Assembly (NCBI RefSeq): GCF_003651245.1
Contig: NZ_RAPE01000001.1
Coordinates: forward strand, 1,178,001-1,242,000
DNA from: Roseovarius spongiae
GTDB taxonomy: Bacteria > Pseudomonadota > Alphaproteobacteria > Rhodobacterales > Rhodobacteraceae
Direction: 5' to 3'
Length of the DNA: 64,000 nt
This document shows, piece after piece, positions 44,213-54,990 of this stretch. The position numbers and the translations under genes were made by a program. The notes beneath the pieces were generated by a model. The model was not told the DNA's origin, searched no databases, and saw nothing but the letters and a program-made list of their open reading frames with translations. Position 1 is the first letter of the stretch. The number at the start of each line of letters is the position of its first letter.

Positions 44213-44483
44213 AGGGGCGCATAGAAGCGTTGGGGTGTTGGGAAGGTCCGTAGTGCGGGGCAAAGCGGCCGTTAGCGAAAGACGTGCATCGCCGGGCCGC
44301 GGTGCTGCGAACCAACGATGATTAGGCAGCACTTTATGCCTGCCAAATCCGAAAAATCAGACCATTGCGCTGGTGGCAGCCCAATCGCCGTGCCGGGGGG
44401 CGGCCCGGCGATGCGCGGCGGCCTGCGGCCTTGATTCCGCGCCGCGATAATTCATCAAGGGCTCAGAGCCGACATTCGCCCCC
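44213..44483. other. Intergenic region after the TRAP large subunit
   Basis: About 270 bases between convergent genes with no credible coding frame. It has several GC-rich short inverted repeats (for example the run of G/C around 44398-44430) and patches such as GCGGGGCAAAGCGGCCGTTAGC near 44256-44277 that look like degraded or dispersed intergenic sequence. I could not identify its origin. Confidence 0.4.
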
Positions 44484-44519
44484 GGCAAACAAAGGCCCGC
44501 GCGGTTCTCCGCGCGGGCC
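44484..44519 (-). terminator. Rho-independent terminator of the TakP-like gene
   Basis: Perfect 11-bp stem (GGCCCGCGCGG at 44494-44504 and complement 44509-44519) with a 4-base loop. On the minus strand the stem is followed by TTTGTTTG, and it starts 20 bases after the stop of the binding protein gene. Confidence 0.8.
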
Positions 44520-44539
44520 ATCACGTTGCTTTCGGGCCG

Positions 44540-45811
<1,272 letters not shown>

Positions 45812-45949
45812 TCACGCCGTCTCTGGCAATCCGGAATCGCCACGCTAGGTAAAGCCGCGATCGCCCGCCGCGGCGGGTTCGATCGACCAGGAGGAGGAGC
45901 GCGGCGCGCCTTTAGCGACGTGCTGCGCAATCTGTGTATGGAGGACAAA

Positions 45950-47296
45950 ATGTCAGAACTGGACCTCAAGAATGCCGACCGCCGCAAGTTCATCAAGACG
46001 GCCGGCGCCGCCGGCGGCGTCATCACGCTGAGCGCGGCCCTGCCCGGCGCGCTCTGGGCGGAAGGCGCGCCGCCGCAGGTTCCGATCGGCCAGGTCGTGG
46101 GCTTTACCGGCTCGGCCGCGGAGTACGGCACCTTCTACCAGGGCGCCGCGCAGCTGGCGCTCGACCAGGTCAACGCGGCGGCCAAGGAGGTCTTTGGCGG
46201 CCCGATCGTCGAGCGGCTGATCTCCGAGGATTCCAACACCCTGCCGACCCCCGCGATCGAGGCCGCGCGCAAGCTGGTCGAGGCCGACGGCGTGCCGGCG
46301 ATCATCGCCGCCTGGTCGAGCGGCGTGACCGTGGCGGTGGCGACGTCCGTGTCGATCCCGTCTGGCGTGCTCCAGGTCGGCAACGGCACCACGTCGCCGC
46401 TGGTCTCGGTGCTGCCCGAGGACAAGGACGCGGATCTCTTGTTCCGCACCAGCCCGTCGGACGCGCTTCAGGGCGTCGTGGCGGCCGACCTCGCAAGGGG
46501 CAACATCATTCCCGATTACAAGTTCGAGACGGCCGCGTCGGTCTACATCAACAACCCCTACGGGCAGGGCCTGTCCAACGCCTTCGCGGCCGCCTTTGAA
46601 AAACGCGGCGGCAAGATGCTGGCCGAGGTGGCCCACCCCGAAGAGGTGCAGCCGACCTACCGCGCGCAGATCACCACCGCGCTCAAGGACAAGCCGGACG
46701 TGCTGTTGCTGCCGACCTACCCGGCGCATACCGCGCAGATTCTGAAGGAAAGCCGGGACATCTTCAGCTACACGAGCTGGCAGTTCACCGACGCCAACCG
46801 CTCCAAGGAGGTGCTGGACGCCGTCGGCGGCAAGGACCTCGCCGGCAAGCTCGGCACCGTGCCGTCGGCGGACCCCGAGTCGCCAAGCTACAAGTCCTTC
46901 GCCGAGGCGTTCCGCGAGTCGAGCGGCCAGGATCGCATCCCGCCCTTTACAGAGACCACCTATGACGCGGCGATGGTGATCGGGCTGGCGCTGGCCAAGC
47001 TGGTGGCGGACGGCACGACCGACGCCTCCAAGATCACGGGTCGCGCGCTCTCCGACCAGTTGCGCCCGATCGCCAACTCGCCGGGCGAGAAGATCGTCGG
47101 CGGCAGCCAGGACGAGATCACCAAGGCGTTGCAGATGCTGAGGGACGGCAAGGACATCAACTATGTCGGCGCCGGCGGTTCGGTCGATTTCGACGACAAC
47201 GGCGACGTGAAGACCCCCGTCGCGATCTGGAAGTTCACCGAGGATGGCGACGAAACCGTCAAGATCGTCCCGGCGGACGAGATCGCCTCGGAGTAG
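45950..47296 (+). CDS. ABC transporter substrate-binding protein, branched-chain amino acid type
   Basis: 448-residue periplasmic binding protein of the LivJ family. An N-terminal Tat-like signal (NADRRKFIKTAG, then hydrophobic through about residue 38) is preceded by the excellent ribosome site GGAGGACAAA. LivJ-like segments: QVVGFTGSAAEYGTFYQGAAQLALDQVN; SEDSNTLPTPAIEAARKLVE; GVLQVGNGTTSPLVSVLPEDKD. It faces the livMHFG genes, which are on the other strand, and presumably supplies their substrate. The substrate is not certain; amino acids, amides and related compounds use this fold. Confidence 0.85.
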   Translation: MSELDLKNADRRKFIKTAGAAGGVITLSAALPGALWAEGAPPQVPIGQVVGFTGSAAEYGTFYQGAAQLALDQVNAAAKEVFGGPIVERLISEDSNTLPTPAIEAARKLVEADGVPAIIAAWSSGVTVAVATSVSIPSGVLQVGNGTTSPLVSVLPEDKDADLLFRTSPSDALQGVVAADLARGNIIPDYKFETAASVYINNPYGQGLSNAFAAAFEKRGGKMLAEVAHPEEVQPTYRAQITTALKDKPDVLLLPTYPAHTAQILKESRDIFSYTSWQFTDANRSKEVLDAVGGKDLAGKLGTVPSADPESPSYKSFAEAFRESSGQDRIPPFTETTYDAAMVIGLALAKLVADGTTDASKITGRALSDQLRPIANSPGEKIVGGSQDEITKALQMLRDGKDINYVGAGGSVDFDDNGDVKTPVAIWKFTEDGDETVKIVPADEIASE

Positions 47297-47320
47297 CGCC
47301 GTCGCCCGCTCTGACGACAT

Positions 47321-47350
47321 GGGCGCCCCGCGTGGGCGCCCGTTTGCGTT
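47321..47350 (+). terminator. Terminator after the branched-chain-type binding protein gene
   Basis: Stem GGGCGCCC (47321-47328) with complement 47334-47341, 5-base loop, then GTTTGCGTTT. It lies 24 bases after the binding-protein stop and before the convergent livM stop. Confidence 0.7.
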
Positions 47351-47442
47351 TCGGCACCCGGCTAGGCGTGGGATCGGCTCGGCCCGGCGCGTGGCGCGTC
47401 ATTCACCGCGTGGCGGTCGTCAGCGGGTCATACCCCCCGAGG

Positions 47443-48693
47443 TCATTGCCGCGCGGGCTGTTCGGCGGTGGCGTCATCGCCCTCGCCGGACGCGTCACCC
47501 TTGTCGGACATGAAATCCGACACCTTCTTGCGCTCCTTGATGACGCCTTGAGGGCGGTAGAGGACGATCAGCCCCAGCATGATCGCCACCAGCATCCAGC
47601 GCAGGTAGGCGCCGCGCGACGGCAGGTCGGGCGAGATGAGCTGCAACGCCGGGCTGGCGGCGTCGATCATGAATGCGGCGCCGCTCCAGACGCCCCAGAC
47701 CACGAACGCGCCGAGGATCGCGCCCTTGTTGCTGCCGCTGCCGCCCAGCATCAGCATCACCCAGACGATGAAGGTCGCAAACAGCGGGTTGAAGTGGCTG
47801 TAGTCGATGCTGACCACGTAATGGGCATAGACCGCCCCGCCGACGCCCATGATGAAGCTGCCGACGACGAAGGACTCGATGCGCCGCCACGTCACGTTCT
47901 TGCCGTTCATCGCGGCCGACGCCTCCTCGTCGCGCACCGCGCGCAGCATCCGACCCCAGGGCGAGCGCGAGATGCGCTCCAGCGCGATGAACACCACGGC
48001 GAGGATCAGCGAGACCACGATGAGGTAGAAGAACACGTAGTCGCGCGGACTGAGCGGAGCGAGGAAATCGACCGCCCCCTGCGGCAGCCAGGAACAGGCC
48101 GGGTCCTTGAACAGGCAGTCGAAGGGGCGCGGGATGCCGCGCATCGGCTGCGGCCCGTTGGCGAGCCAGCGTTCGTTCTGGAAGATGAAGCGGATCACCT
48201 CGGCGATGCCGAGCGTCGCGATGGCCAGGAAATCGGTGCGCAGGCGCAGCACCGGGATACTGATCAGGAAGCCGACGATCGCGGCGATGATCCCGCCCAT
48301 GATGACACCGCCCAGGAACGGCCATTGCAGCCCGAACGCCTGCTGCGAATAGGCCGCGAGCGCGCCTTCCGGCATGGTCGTGGTGAACAGCGCCGAGGTG
48401 AAGGCGCCCACCGCGTAGAACCCCGCGACGCCAAAGTTCACATGTCCCGCCAGCCCCCATTGGCTGTTGAGCCCGAGCGACAGGATCGCGTAGATCCCCG
48501 CCATGGTCGAGAATGACGCGAGGTATGTGAGCGCGCCGCGCTCGAACACCTGCGGCAGCAGCCACGCGACCACGGCGGCCAGCGCCAGCGCCGCCACCGT
48601 GCGCAGCACCGCGCGGCCGGGCAGGGCCAGCAGCCCCAGCAGGAACAGCGGCAGGAACAGGAAGACGGCGCGGGCAAGGTCGATCTGTTGCAT
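47443..48693 (-). CDS. livM: Branched-chain amino acid ABC transporter, permease LivM type
   Basis: 416-residue inner-membrane permease with about nine to ten hydrophobic segments. LivM-type motifs: YAILSLGLNSQWGLAGHVNFG (about 68-88; the GLxGxxxFG signature), LRTDFLAIATLGIAEVIRF, and RMLRAVRDEEASAAMNGKN. A long acidic C-terminal tail (after about residue 390) extends beyond the usual family end. Start ATG 48693 lies 3 bases from the livH stop. The last gene of the livGFHM operon. Confidence 0.88.
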   Translation of the reverse strand: MQQIDLARAVFLFLPLFLLGLLALPGRAVLRTVAALALAAVVAWLLPQVFERGALTYLASFSTMAGIYAILSLGLNSQWGLAGHVNFGVAGFYAVGAFTSALFTTTMPEGALAAYSQQAFGLQWPFLGGVIMGGIIAAIVGFLISIPVLRLRTDFLAIATLGIAEVIRFIFQNERWLANGPQPMRGIPRPFDCLFKDPACSWLPQGAVDFLAPLSPRDYVFFYLIVVSLILAVVFIALERISRSPWGRMLRAVRDEEASAAMNGKNVTWRRIESFVVGSFIMGVGGAVYAHYVVSIDYSHFNPLFATFIVWVMLMLGGSGSNKGAILGAFVVWGVWSGAAFMIDAASPALQLISPDLPSRGAYLRWMLVAIMLGLIVLYRPQGVIKERKKVSDFMSDKGDASGEGDDATAEQPARQ

Positions 48694-48695
48694 TC

Positions 48696-49772
48696 TCAGT
48701 CTCCACTCTGTCCGAACAGCCCCTGCGGTTGCAGGATCAGCACGATGATCATCAGCACGAAGGCCACCCCCGGCCCGTAAGCCGGGTTGATGAACGAGGA
48801 CGAGACCTGCTGCGCGATGCCGATGATGATCGCGCCCACGATGGCGCCCAGCGGGCTGCCGATGCCGCCCATGATCACGGCGGCGAACATCGGCAGCAGC
48901 AGGAACCAGCCCATCTCGGGGCGCAACTGCGAGGCGAGGCCGTACATCACCCCGCCCGCCACGGCGAGGCTGGCCCCGAGCGCCCAGGTGGCGGCGATCA
49001 CGCGCTCGGTGTTGATGCCGCGCACCTGAGCGAGATCGGGATTGTTGGCGGTGGCGCGCATCGCCTTGCCCATGCGGGTGCGCGCCAGGAGAATCCATGT
49101 CACGCCGACAAGCACGGCCGCCAGCAGGAAGACGAACAACTGGTCCGCCTGGATGCGGATGTTGAGCGGCAGCTCAAGCGCCGGGTTGGCCCGGCCTGGG
49201 TAGTAGAACATGAAATCCGCCCCCCAGGCGAGGTAGATGACGCTGCGCAGGAAGAACGACGCCGCCAGCGACGCCATGGCGAACAGCACCAGCGACGCAT
49301 CCCGCAGCCTGAGCGGCCGGAACAGTATCCGGTCGACGATCAGCGCCGCCAAAGCCACCAGCGGCATCGCCAGCACCATGCCGACCAGCAATTCCCAGCC
49401 AAAGGAAAACGGCCTGAGCGCGGCGCTCGCCGGCAGCAGGGCCATGATGGTGAACGTGCCGTAGGCGCCGAAGGACACCAGTTCCCCATGCGCGAAGTTG
49501 GGGAATTTCAGCACCCCGTAGACCAGCGTGAGGCCAATGGCCCCCAACGCGATGATGCCGCCCAGCATGACGCCCCAGATGGTCAGCGACAGCAGGTTCG
49601 AAAGGCTCGCCCCCTGACCGTAGCCCAGCAGCCAGAACGCCACCAGCGTCAGCGCCAGCGCGATGGCGAGCGCGGTGCGGCTGCGCAGGGCGGCCATGAT
49701 CCGTTCGCCGGAGGTGCGGTCGTCGCTGCGGGCGTGGCGGGCGGCGTCTGCGGCGGCGTCATGCATGCTCAT
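48696..49772 (-). CDS. livH: Branched-chain amino acid ABC transporter, permease LivH type
   Basis: 358-residue permease. LivH-type motifs: ALGAIGLTLVYGVLKFPNFAHGE (about 80-102) and MRATANNPDLAQVRGINTERV (about 245-265), with about eight membrane segments. The first ~30 residues are hydrophilic (a HARSDDRTSG stretch) and could reflect a start too far upstream, but GGAGAACCGCA precedes the ATG at 49772. It is followed directly by livM. Confidence 0.88.
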   Translation of the reverse strand: MSMHDAAADAARHARSDDRTSGERIMAALRSRTALAIALALTLVAFWLLGYGQGASLSNLLSLTIWGVMLGGIIALGAIGLTLVYGVLKFPNFAHGELVSFGAYGTFTIMALLPASAALRPFSFGWELLVGMVLAMPLVALAALIVDRILFRPLRLRDASLVLFAMASLAASFFLRSVIYLAWGADFMFYYPGRANPALELPLNIRIQADQLFVFLLAAVLVGVTWILLARTRMGKAMRATANNPDLAQVRGINTERVIAATWALGASLAVAGGVMYGLASQLRPEMGWFLLLPMFAAVIMGGIGSPLGAIVGAIIIGIAQQVSSSFINPAYGPGVAFVLMIIVLILQPQGLFGQSGD

Positions 49773-49806
49773 TGCGGTTCTCCTGTCCGGTCGCGCGCTT
49801 CATGGG

Positions 49807-50514
49807 TCAGCCTCCGAGGTATAGCCGTCCGACCTCGGGGTCCTTCAGCAACCCCTGGCCGGTGCCCTCAAAACGGTTCTCGCCGCTGGCCAGAACGTAG
49901 CCGCGGTCCGACAGCTGCAACGACAACTGGGCGTTCTGCTCGACGATGAGGATCGCGGGCCCGGCCTTGTTGATCTTCTCGATCTGCTCGAAGATGACGC
50001 CGACCATCTTGGGCGACAGCCCGGCCGAAGGTTCGTCCATCAGCACCAGTTTCGGATTCAGCATCAGCGCGCTGCCCATGGCGACCATCTGCCGTTCGCC
50101 GCCTGACATCTTGCCGGCGCGCTGGTGGCGGCGTTCCTTGAGGCGCGGGAAGTATTCATAAATGCGTTCCTTGCGCGCGGCGATATCCGCCTTCTTCGCC
50201 AGGAAGGCGCCCATTTCAAGGTTCTCGGAAACCGTGAGATCGGTGAAGATGTTGGAGACCTGCGGCACGTAGCACATGCCGCGCTCCACGATCTGGTAGG
50301 GTTGCAGCGAAGAGATGTCCTCGCCGCTGAAATGCACCGATCCCTCGCGCGGGTGCAGCAGGCCGAAGATCGTCTTCATCACCGTGGATTTGCCCGCGCC
50401 GTTGGGGCCGATGATGGTGACCATCTCGCCTTCGCCGACCTTCATCGACACGTCGCGCAGGATCTCGGTGTCGCCGTAACCGGCGGTGACGTTCCTGACC
50501 TCAAGCAGCGCCAT
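49807..50514 (-). CDS. livF: Branched-chain amino acid ABC transporter, ATP-binding protein LivF type
   Basis: 235-residue ATPase. Walker A GPNGAGKST (about 36-44), signature MSGGERQMVAMGSAL, Walker B LVLMDEPSAGLSP and the LivF-specific ILIVEQNAQLSL. Overlaps livG by 14 bases. ATG 50514. Partners with LivG to energise uptake. Confidence 0.9.
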   Translation of the reverse strand: MALLEVRNVTAGYGDTEILRDVSMKVGEGEMVTIIGPNGAGKSTVMKTIFGLLHPREGSVHFSGEDISSLQPYQIVERGMCYVPQVSNIFTDLTVSENLEMGAFLAKKADIAARKERIYEYFPRLKERRHQRAGKMSGGERQMVAMGSALMLNPKLVLMDEPSAGLSPKMVGVIFEQIEKINKAGPAILIVEQNAQLSLQLSDRGYVLASGENRFEGTGQGLLKDPEVGRLYLGG

Positions 50515-51298
50515 ATTGCCCCCCCAGATATGCCTCGAGCACGGTCGGATCGTTGCGCACCTCGTCCGGGTGACCCTCCATCAGGCGGCGGCCCTCGCTC
50601 ATGACGATCACCGGGTCGCAAAGATCCATCACGAGATCCATGTCGTGCTCGATCAGGAGGAAGGTGATGCCGCGCTCGCGGCGCAGATACTCGATGTTCT
50701 CCGAAAGCTTCTTCATCAGCGTGCGGTTGACGCCCGCGGCGGGTTCGTCCAGCAGCACCAGCCGCGGTTCGGCCATCAGCGTGCGGGCGAGTTCCAGCAG
50801 TTTCTTCTGCCCGCCCGAGAGCCGGCCCGCGTATTCATGGGCAAGATGCGTGAGGTTGACGAAATCCAGCACCTCCAACGCCTTCGCGCGGATCTCGCGT
50901 TCCTGTGCGCGCACGGCGCCGGGGCGGAGCCAGCAGTTCCAGAATTGCTCGCCCAGCTGGTCGGGCGGGACGAGCATAAGGTTTTCCAGCACGCTCATCG
51001 TGCCGTGTTCGCGCGGGATCTGGAAGGTGCGGCAGATGCCGCGACGGAATACGCCATGCGGCGGCAGGCTGGTGATGTCGGCGCCGTCGGTGAACACGCG
51101 CCCCGAGTCGGGGGTGAAATAGCCGGTGATGAGGTTGAAGAGCGTCGTCTTGCCGGCGCCGTTGGGGCCGATCAGCCCGGTGATCTTGCCTTCCTGAACG
51201 CTGAGGGAACAATGATCGATCGCCCGGAGACCGCCAAAATCCTTGACGAGGTCGCGAACTTCCAGAACGGGAGGTTCGGTTGCGGAAATTTCAGTCAT
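50501..51298 (-). CDS. livG: Branched-chain amino acid ABC transporter, ATP-binding protein LivG type
   Basis: 265-residue ATPase. Walker A GPNGAGKTT (about 43-51), signature LSGGQKKLLELARTL, Walker B LVLLDEPAAGVNRTLM and the LivG-type FLLIEHDMDLVMDLCD. First gene of the operon; about 280 bases separate it from the divergent flavoprotein gene, so both promoters lie there. That pairing suggests the importer's substrate is degraded by the flavoprotein. Confidence 0.9.
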   Translation of the reverse strand: MTEISATEPPVLEVRDLVKDFGGLRAIDHCSLSVQEGKITGLIGPNGAGKTTLFNLITGYFTPDSGRVFTDGADITSLPPHGVFRRGICRTFQIPREHGTMSVLENLMLVPPDQLGEQFWNCWLRPGAVRAQEREIRAKALEVLDFVNLTHLAHEYAGRLSGGQKKLLELARTLMAEPRLVLLDEPAAGVNRTLMKKLSENIEYLRRERGITFLLIEHDMDLVMDLCDPVIVMSEGRRLMEGHPDEVRNDPTVLEAYLGGQYGAA

Positions 51299-51579
51299 CG
51301 ACTGCCCCCGACTTGGTAGAACGGGGTTATATCTACTTCGACTAAAATGAAAGGCAAGGGCGCGCCGACGCCGCTGCCAACCGACGCTCGCGCCACGGCG
51401 ATTCGGATCGTCCGAAGGACTTCCCGGCCACGCCTCGATGCCGCGCCCGCCGCGTCCGCCGCCCTTCCGCGGTCTTTCCGCCGGGGCGGCGCGCCCGAGA
51501 ACTTGACAGCCCTGTCCAGCCCATGAACAGTCCCGCCCAGCCGACCCAGTCGGATGAGCGCCAGCGAGCGAGGAGCGCG

Positions 51580-53625
51580 ATGTCCAGAGACCCCCTCTTG
51601 CAACCCTATCAGCTGAAGCACCTCACGCTGAAGAACCGCATCATGACCACCAGCCACGAACCCGCCTATCCCGAGGACGGCATGCCCAAGGAGCGCTACG
51701 CCGCCTACCACGCCGAGCGGGCGAAGGCCGGGGTGGCGCTGGCGATGACCGCCGGCTCGGCCGCCGTCAGCCGCGACAGCCCGCCGGTGTTCAACAATAT
51801 CCTGGCCTACAAGGACGAGGTGGTGCCGTGGATCCGCAAGCTCACCGACGCCTGCCACGAACATGGCTGCGCGGTGATGATCCAGCTGACCCACCTTGGC
51901 CGGCGCACCGGCTGGGACAAGGGCGACTGGCTGCCCTCGGTGTCCTCGACCAGGCACCGCGAACCGGCGCACCGTTCCTTCCCCAAGCTGCTCGAGGATT
52001 GGGACATCGAACGCATCACCGCCGATTTCGCCGACGCCGCCGAGCGGATGAAGGCGGGCGGCATGGACGGGATCGAGTTCCAGGTCTATGGCCACCTGCT
52101 CGATCAGGCCTGGTCGCCGTTGACCAACGACCTTGACGGACCCTATGGCGGCGCCACGCTGGAGACGCGGATGCGCCTGCCGCTGGAGGTGCTGGCGGCG
52201 GTGCGCGAGCGTGTGGGCGAGGATTTCATCGTCGGCGTGCGCTACACCGCCGACGAGGCCCAGACCGGCGGGATCGACGCCGAGGAAGGGATCGAGATAT
52301 CCAAACGGCTCAAGGCGTCGGGGCTGGTCGATTTCCTCAACGTGATCCGCGGGCGCATCCACACCGACCCGGCGATGACCGACATCATCCCGGTGCAGGG
52401 CATGAAGAGCGCGCCGCATCTCGATTTCGCAGGCGAGGTGCGCAAGGTCACCGGCATGCCGACCTTCCACGCTTCGCGGATTCCCGACGTGGCCACGGCG
52501 CGGCATGCGGTGGCGGATGGCCTTCTGGACATGGTGGGCATGACCCGCGCGCACATGGCCGACCCGCATATCGTGCGCAAGATCATGGAGGGGCGCGAGG
52601 ACGACATACGGCCCTGCGTCGGCGCGACCTATTGCCTTGACCGGATTTACCAGGCCGGCGAGGCGCTGTGCATCCACAATCCCGCCACGGGGCGCGAACT
52701 CAGCATGCCGCATGACATTCCGCCCGCCGATGCGCGCCGCAAGGTCGTGATCGTCGGCGCCGGCCCCGGCGGGCTCGAGGCGGCGCGCGTCGCCGCCGAG
52801 CGCGGCCATGACGTCACCGTGTTCGAGGCCGCCGCCGATCCCGGCGGGCAGGTGCGGCTGACCGCGCAGAACGCGCGACGCCGCGAGATGATCGGCATCA
52901 TCGACTGGCGCATGGCGCAATGCGCGGCGCGCGACGTGCGGTTCCACTTCAACACCTTCGCCGAGGCCGAGGACGTGACCGCGCTCGCTCCCGACGTGGT
53001 AGTCGTCGCCACCGGCGGGCTGCCCAATACCGAATTGTTCGAGAAAGGCCGCGAAGAGCCCCACGTCGTCACCGCATGGGACATCATCTCCGGCGATGTG
53101 AAGCCGGCTGAAAACATCCTCATCTACGACGAAAGCGGCGATCACCCCGCGCTCCAGGCCGCCGAGGTGGCCGCACAGGCGGGCGCGCAGGTCGAGGTGA
53201 TGACGCCCGACCGCACCTTTTCGCCCGAGGTGATGGCGATGAACCTCGTCCCCTACATGCGCAGTCTTCAGGACAAGGGGGTGAATTTCACCGTCACCCG
53301 CCGCCTGCTGGGGGTGACGCGCGAGGGCAACCAACTCACCGCGCGGATCGGCACGGATTACAGCGATTTCATGCAGGACGCGCGCTACGACCAGGTGGTC
53401 GTCAACTACGGCACGCTGCCGCTTGACGATCTCTATTTCGCGCTGCGCGATACGTCCTGCAACGGCGGCGCGGTCGATTACGACGCGCTGATCGCGGGCC
53501 GCCCGCAAGAGGTGGTGCGCAACCCGGACGGCAAGTTCCAGCTGTTCCGCATCGGAGACGCGGTCTCGGCGCGCAACACCCACGCGGCGATCTACGACGC
53601 GCTGCGGCTGGTCAAGGATCTCTGA
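51580..53625 (+). CDS. Trimethylamine-dehydrogenase-family demethylase (DgcA / N-methylproline demethylase-like)
   Basis: 681-residue FMN/FAD oxidoreductase. Residues 1-~375 form an old-yellow-enzyme-like FMN barrel (LKHLTLKNRIMTTSHEPAY; VMIQLTHLGRR), and the C-terminal half holds a FAD/NAD Rossmann unit (VVIVGAGPGGLEAARVAAERG, 389-409). Between them lie the iron-sulfur cysteines: Cys346, Cys352, Cys364, but Ala349 replaces the second cysteine of the trimethylamine dehydrogenase pattern. Homologues act on dimethylglycine or N-methylproline (stachydrine catabolism). The ATG at 51580 has GAGGAGC; the frame from 51523 adds no family sequence. Divergent from the liv operon. Confidence 0.82.
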   Translation: MSRDPLLQPYQLKHLTLKNRIMTTSHEPAYPEDGMPKERYAAYHAERAKAGVALAMTAGSAAVSRDSPPVFNNILAYKDEVVPWIRKLTDACHEHGCAVMIQLTHLGRRTGWDKGDWLPSVSSTRHREPAHRSFPKLLEDWDIERITADFADAAERMKAGGMDGIEFQVYGHLLDQAWSPLTNDLDGPYGGATLETRMRLPLEVLAAVRERVGEDFIVGVRYTADEAQTGGIDAEEGIEISKRLKASGLVDFLNVIRGRIHTDPAMTDIIPVQGMKSAPHLDFAGEVRKVTGMPTFHASRIPDVATARHAVADGLLDMVGMTRAHMADPHIVRKIMEGREDDIRPCVGATYCLDRIYQAGEALCIHNPATGRELSMPHDIPPADARRKVVIVGAGPGGLEAARVAAERGHDVTVFEAAADPGGQVRLTAQNARRREMIGIIDWRMAQCAARDVRFHFNTFAEAEDVTALAPDVVVVATGGLPNTELFEKGREEPHVVTAWDIISGDVKPAENILIYDESGDHPALQAAEVAAQAGAQVEVMTPDRTFSPEVMAMNLVPYMRSLQDKGVNFTVTRRLLGVTREGNQLTARIGTDYSDFMQDARYDQVVVNYGTLPLDDLYFALRDTSCNGGAVDYDALIAGRPQEVVRNPDGKFQLFRIGDAVSARNTHAAIYDALRLVKDL

Positions 53626-54090
53626 CACGGGCGAGGACACTGTCACGGGCCATGCGGATTTCTCCAAGCCCGTCACGCTGCGCCACGCGGCGCTGAACCC
53701 CCTTCGCAGACGACCGGCTGTCGCGGTCGGTTGCTGGCCTGCCGTCGCTTGTGGAATGCGTGCGGCACCTATTCGGGCATCGACTAGGGGTTGACCTGCC
53801 CGACGTGCTGACGCTGGCCATGTCGTCGCCGTCACAGAGCGTCATGGACGTTCTGACCGGGGAAGGACTAGGCGACCTTGACCTTGCCGCCGTGGCGGTC
53901 TTGACGGTGCCCCTGTGGGCACTACCCGTTGCCGACCGGCCCACCGTCGCGGCCTTGTGCGAACATCCCTGACAAGCTTTCCATAAGTGCCAGCTTGCCT
54001 CGCTTCGTCGGGGCTATTTTTTTGATTGAACGCTCGCGGGGAGCGGCGCATCTTGCTCTCCAATTCAAATTGTTCCAGCAGAAGTTTTTT
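53626..54090. other. Non-coding or degraded stretch between the flavoprotein and the accessory gene
   Basis: 465 bases without a confident gene. A plus-strand open stretch of about 90 codons (about 53695-53972) has good local codon character, with LSRSVAGLPSLVECVRHLFG and ADRPTVAALCEH, but no start with ribosome site and no recognised family. The preceding part continues in another frame, as if a gene had decayed by frameshift. From about 54000 on, the base composition shifts to AT-rich, marking the edge of the accessory segment; a T run lies at 54016-54022. Confidence 0.45.
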
Positions 54091-54990
54091 ATGTCGGAAG
54101 AACAGACCGAAAGCTCAGAATGCACATTGCCGCCAGATCATCCGCTTCCGGCAGATCAACTTGGGCGATACAGCCCCGAACGCGACTTTTACGCGGAAAA
54201 GGATATTGCTGACTACATAAATGGTCAGGCCCCTGACGAAGACGTCCAAAACGTAGAACGGATCAAAACAGAATTCGTTCTCGGTACACCTTACGAAATG
54301 TGGGATGTTGTCACAGACAAAGATCGTTGGTGGGTAATTACAAACCCAACTAACCTTTACTCTCAGAGACATTTTCCAAGCCTTGACTATACGCTCTCAT
54401 TTCACATCGGGCTGATGGCGCGGGTTATGAGCCGTTCAAGGAACGGTGGTGAAGGATTTGAAACCCCATTCGATGAAGTGTTTCGCAGACATGAACAAGC
54501 GTGTGAACTTTTGCAACGTGCTATTGAGGCGGTAGATTATCAAGCGGTCGGGATGCAGTTGCGTGAGTGTCTAGTGACACTGGTCGGGACTATACGCAGG
54601 CACCTTGGCGACGTCGAGTTCAACGAACGACCGAAGGATGCGGCGGTCGTAGAATGGAATAAGCTATTCGCGCACCACTTGCTGCCCGGCGCTCGCAACG
54701 CCGAACTTAGAGCGTACCTAAAAGCGATGGTCGAAAAAGCGTGGCCGCTTGTAAACTGGCTCACTCACCATCGAAATGCAGGGCAAAGTTCTGCGCTGGT
54801 CGCCGCCGATGCGGTAGAGGCGATCATCAAGCATTACGTTCAACTACTTGGCCGGGAGCGGATCGACCGGGTTAGTCAGTGCCCAAATTGCGCTTCCCGA
54901 GACATGCGAACATGGTACGACAGAGCAATCGAGCCGGACGGAGCATATTTTGAGCAATGCGCGCAATGCGGCTGGGACAGTCACCCCTGA
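54091..54990 (+). CDS. Accessory protein of unknown function with C-terminal zinc ribbon
   Basis: 299-residue soluble protein in clearly AT-richer sequence than its surroundings. The first ~60 residues are acidic and polar; the middle (~100-255) is mostly helical, with a histidine-rich stretch WLTHHRNAG (223-231). The end is a zinc ribbon with Cys264/Cys267 and Cys290/Cys293 (CPNC...CAQC). No signal peptide. The start has no clear ribosome site (AGCAGAAGTTTTTT upstream). It lies just downstream of the 3' end of tRNA-Ser on the opposite strand, a classical integration position. No integrase is visible. Function unknown; a defence role is one possibility by location only. Confidence 0.7.
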   Translation: MSEEQTESSECTLPPDHPLPADQLGRYSPERDFYAEKDIADYINGQAPDEDVQNVERIKTEFVLGTPYEMWDVVTDKDRWWVITNPTNLYSQRHFPSLDYTLSFHIGLMARVMSRSRNGGEGFETPFDEVFRRHEQACELLQRAIEAVDYQAVGMQLRECLVTLVGTIRRHLGDVEFNERPKDAAVVEWNKLFAHHLLPGARNAELRAYLKAMVEKAWPLVNWLTHHRNAGQSSALVAADAVEAIIKHYVQLLGRERIDRVSQCPNCASRDMRTWYDRAIEPDGAYFEQCAQCGWDSHP

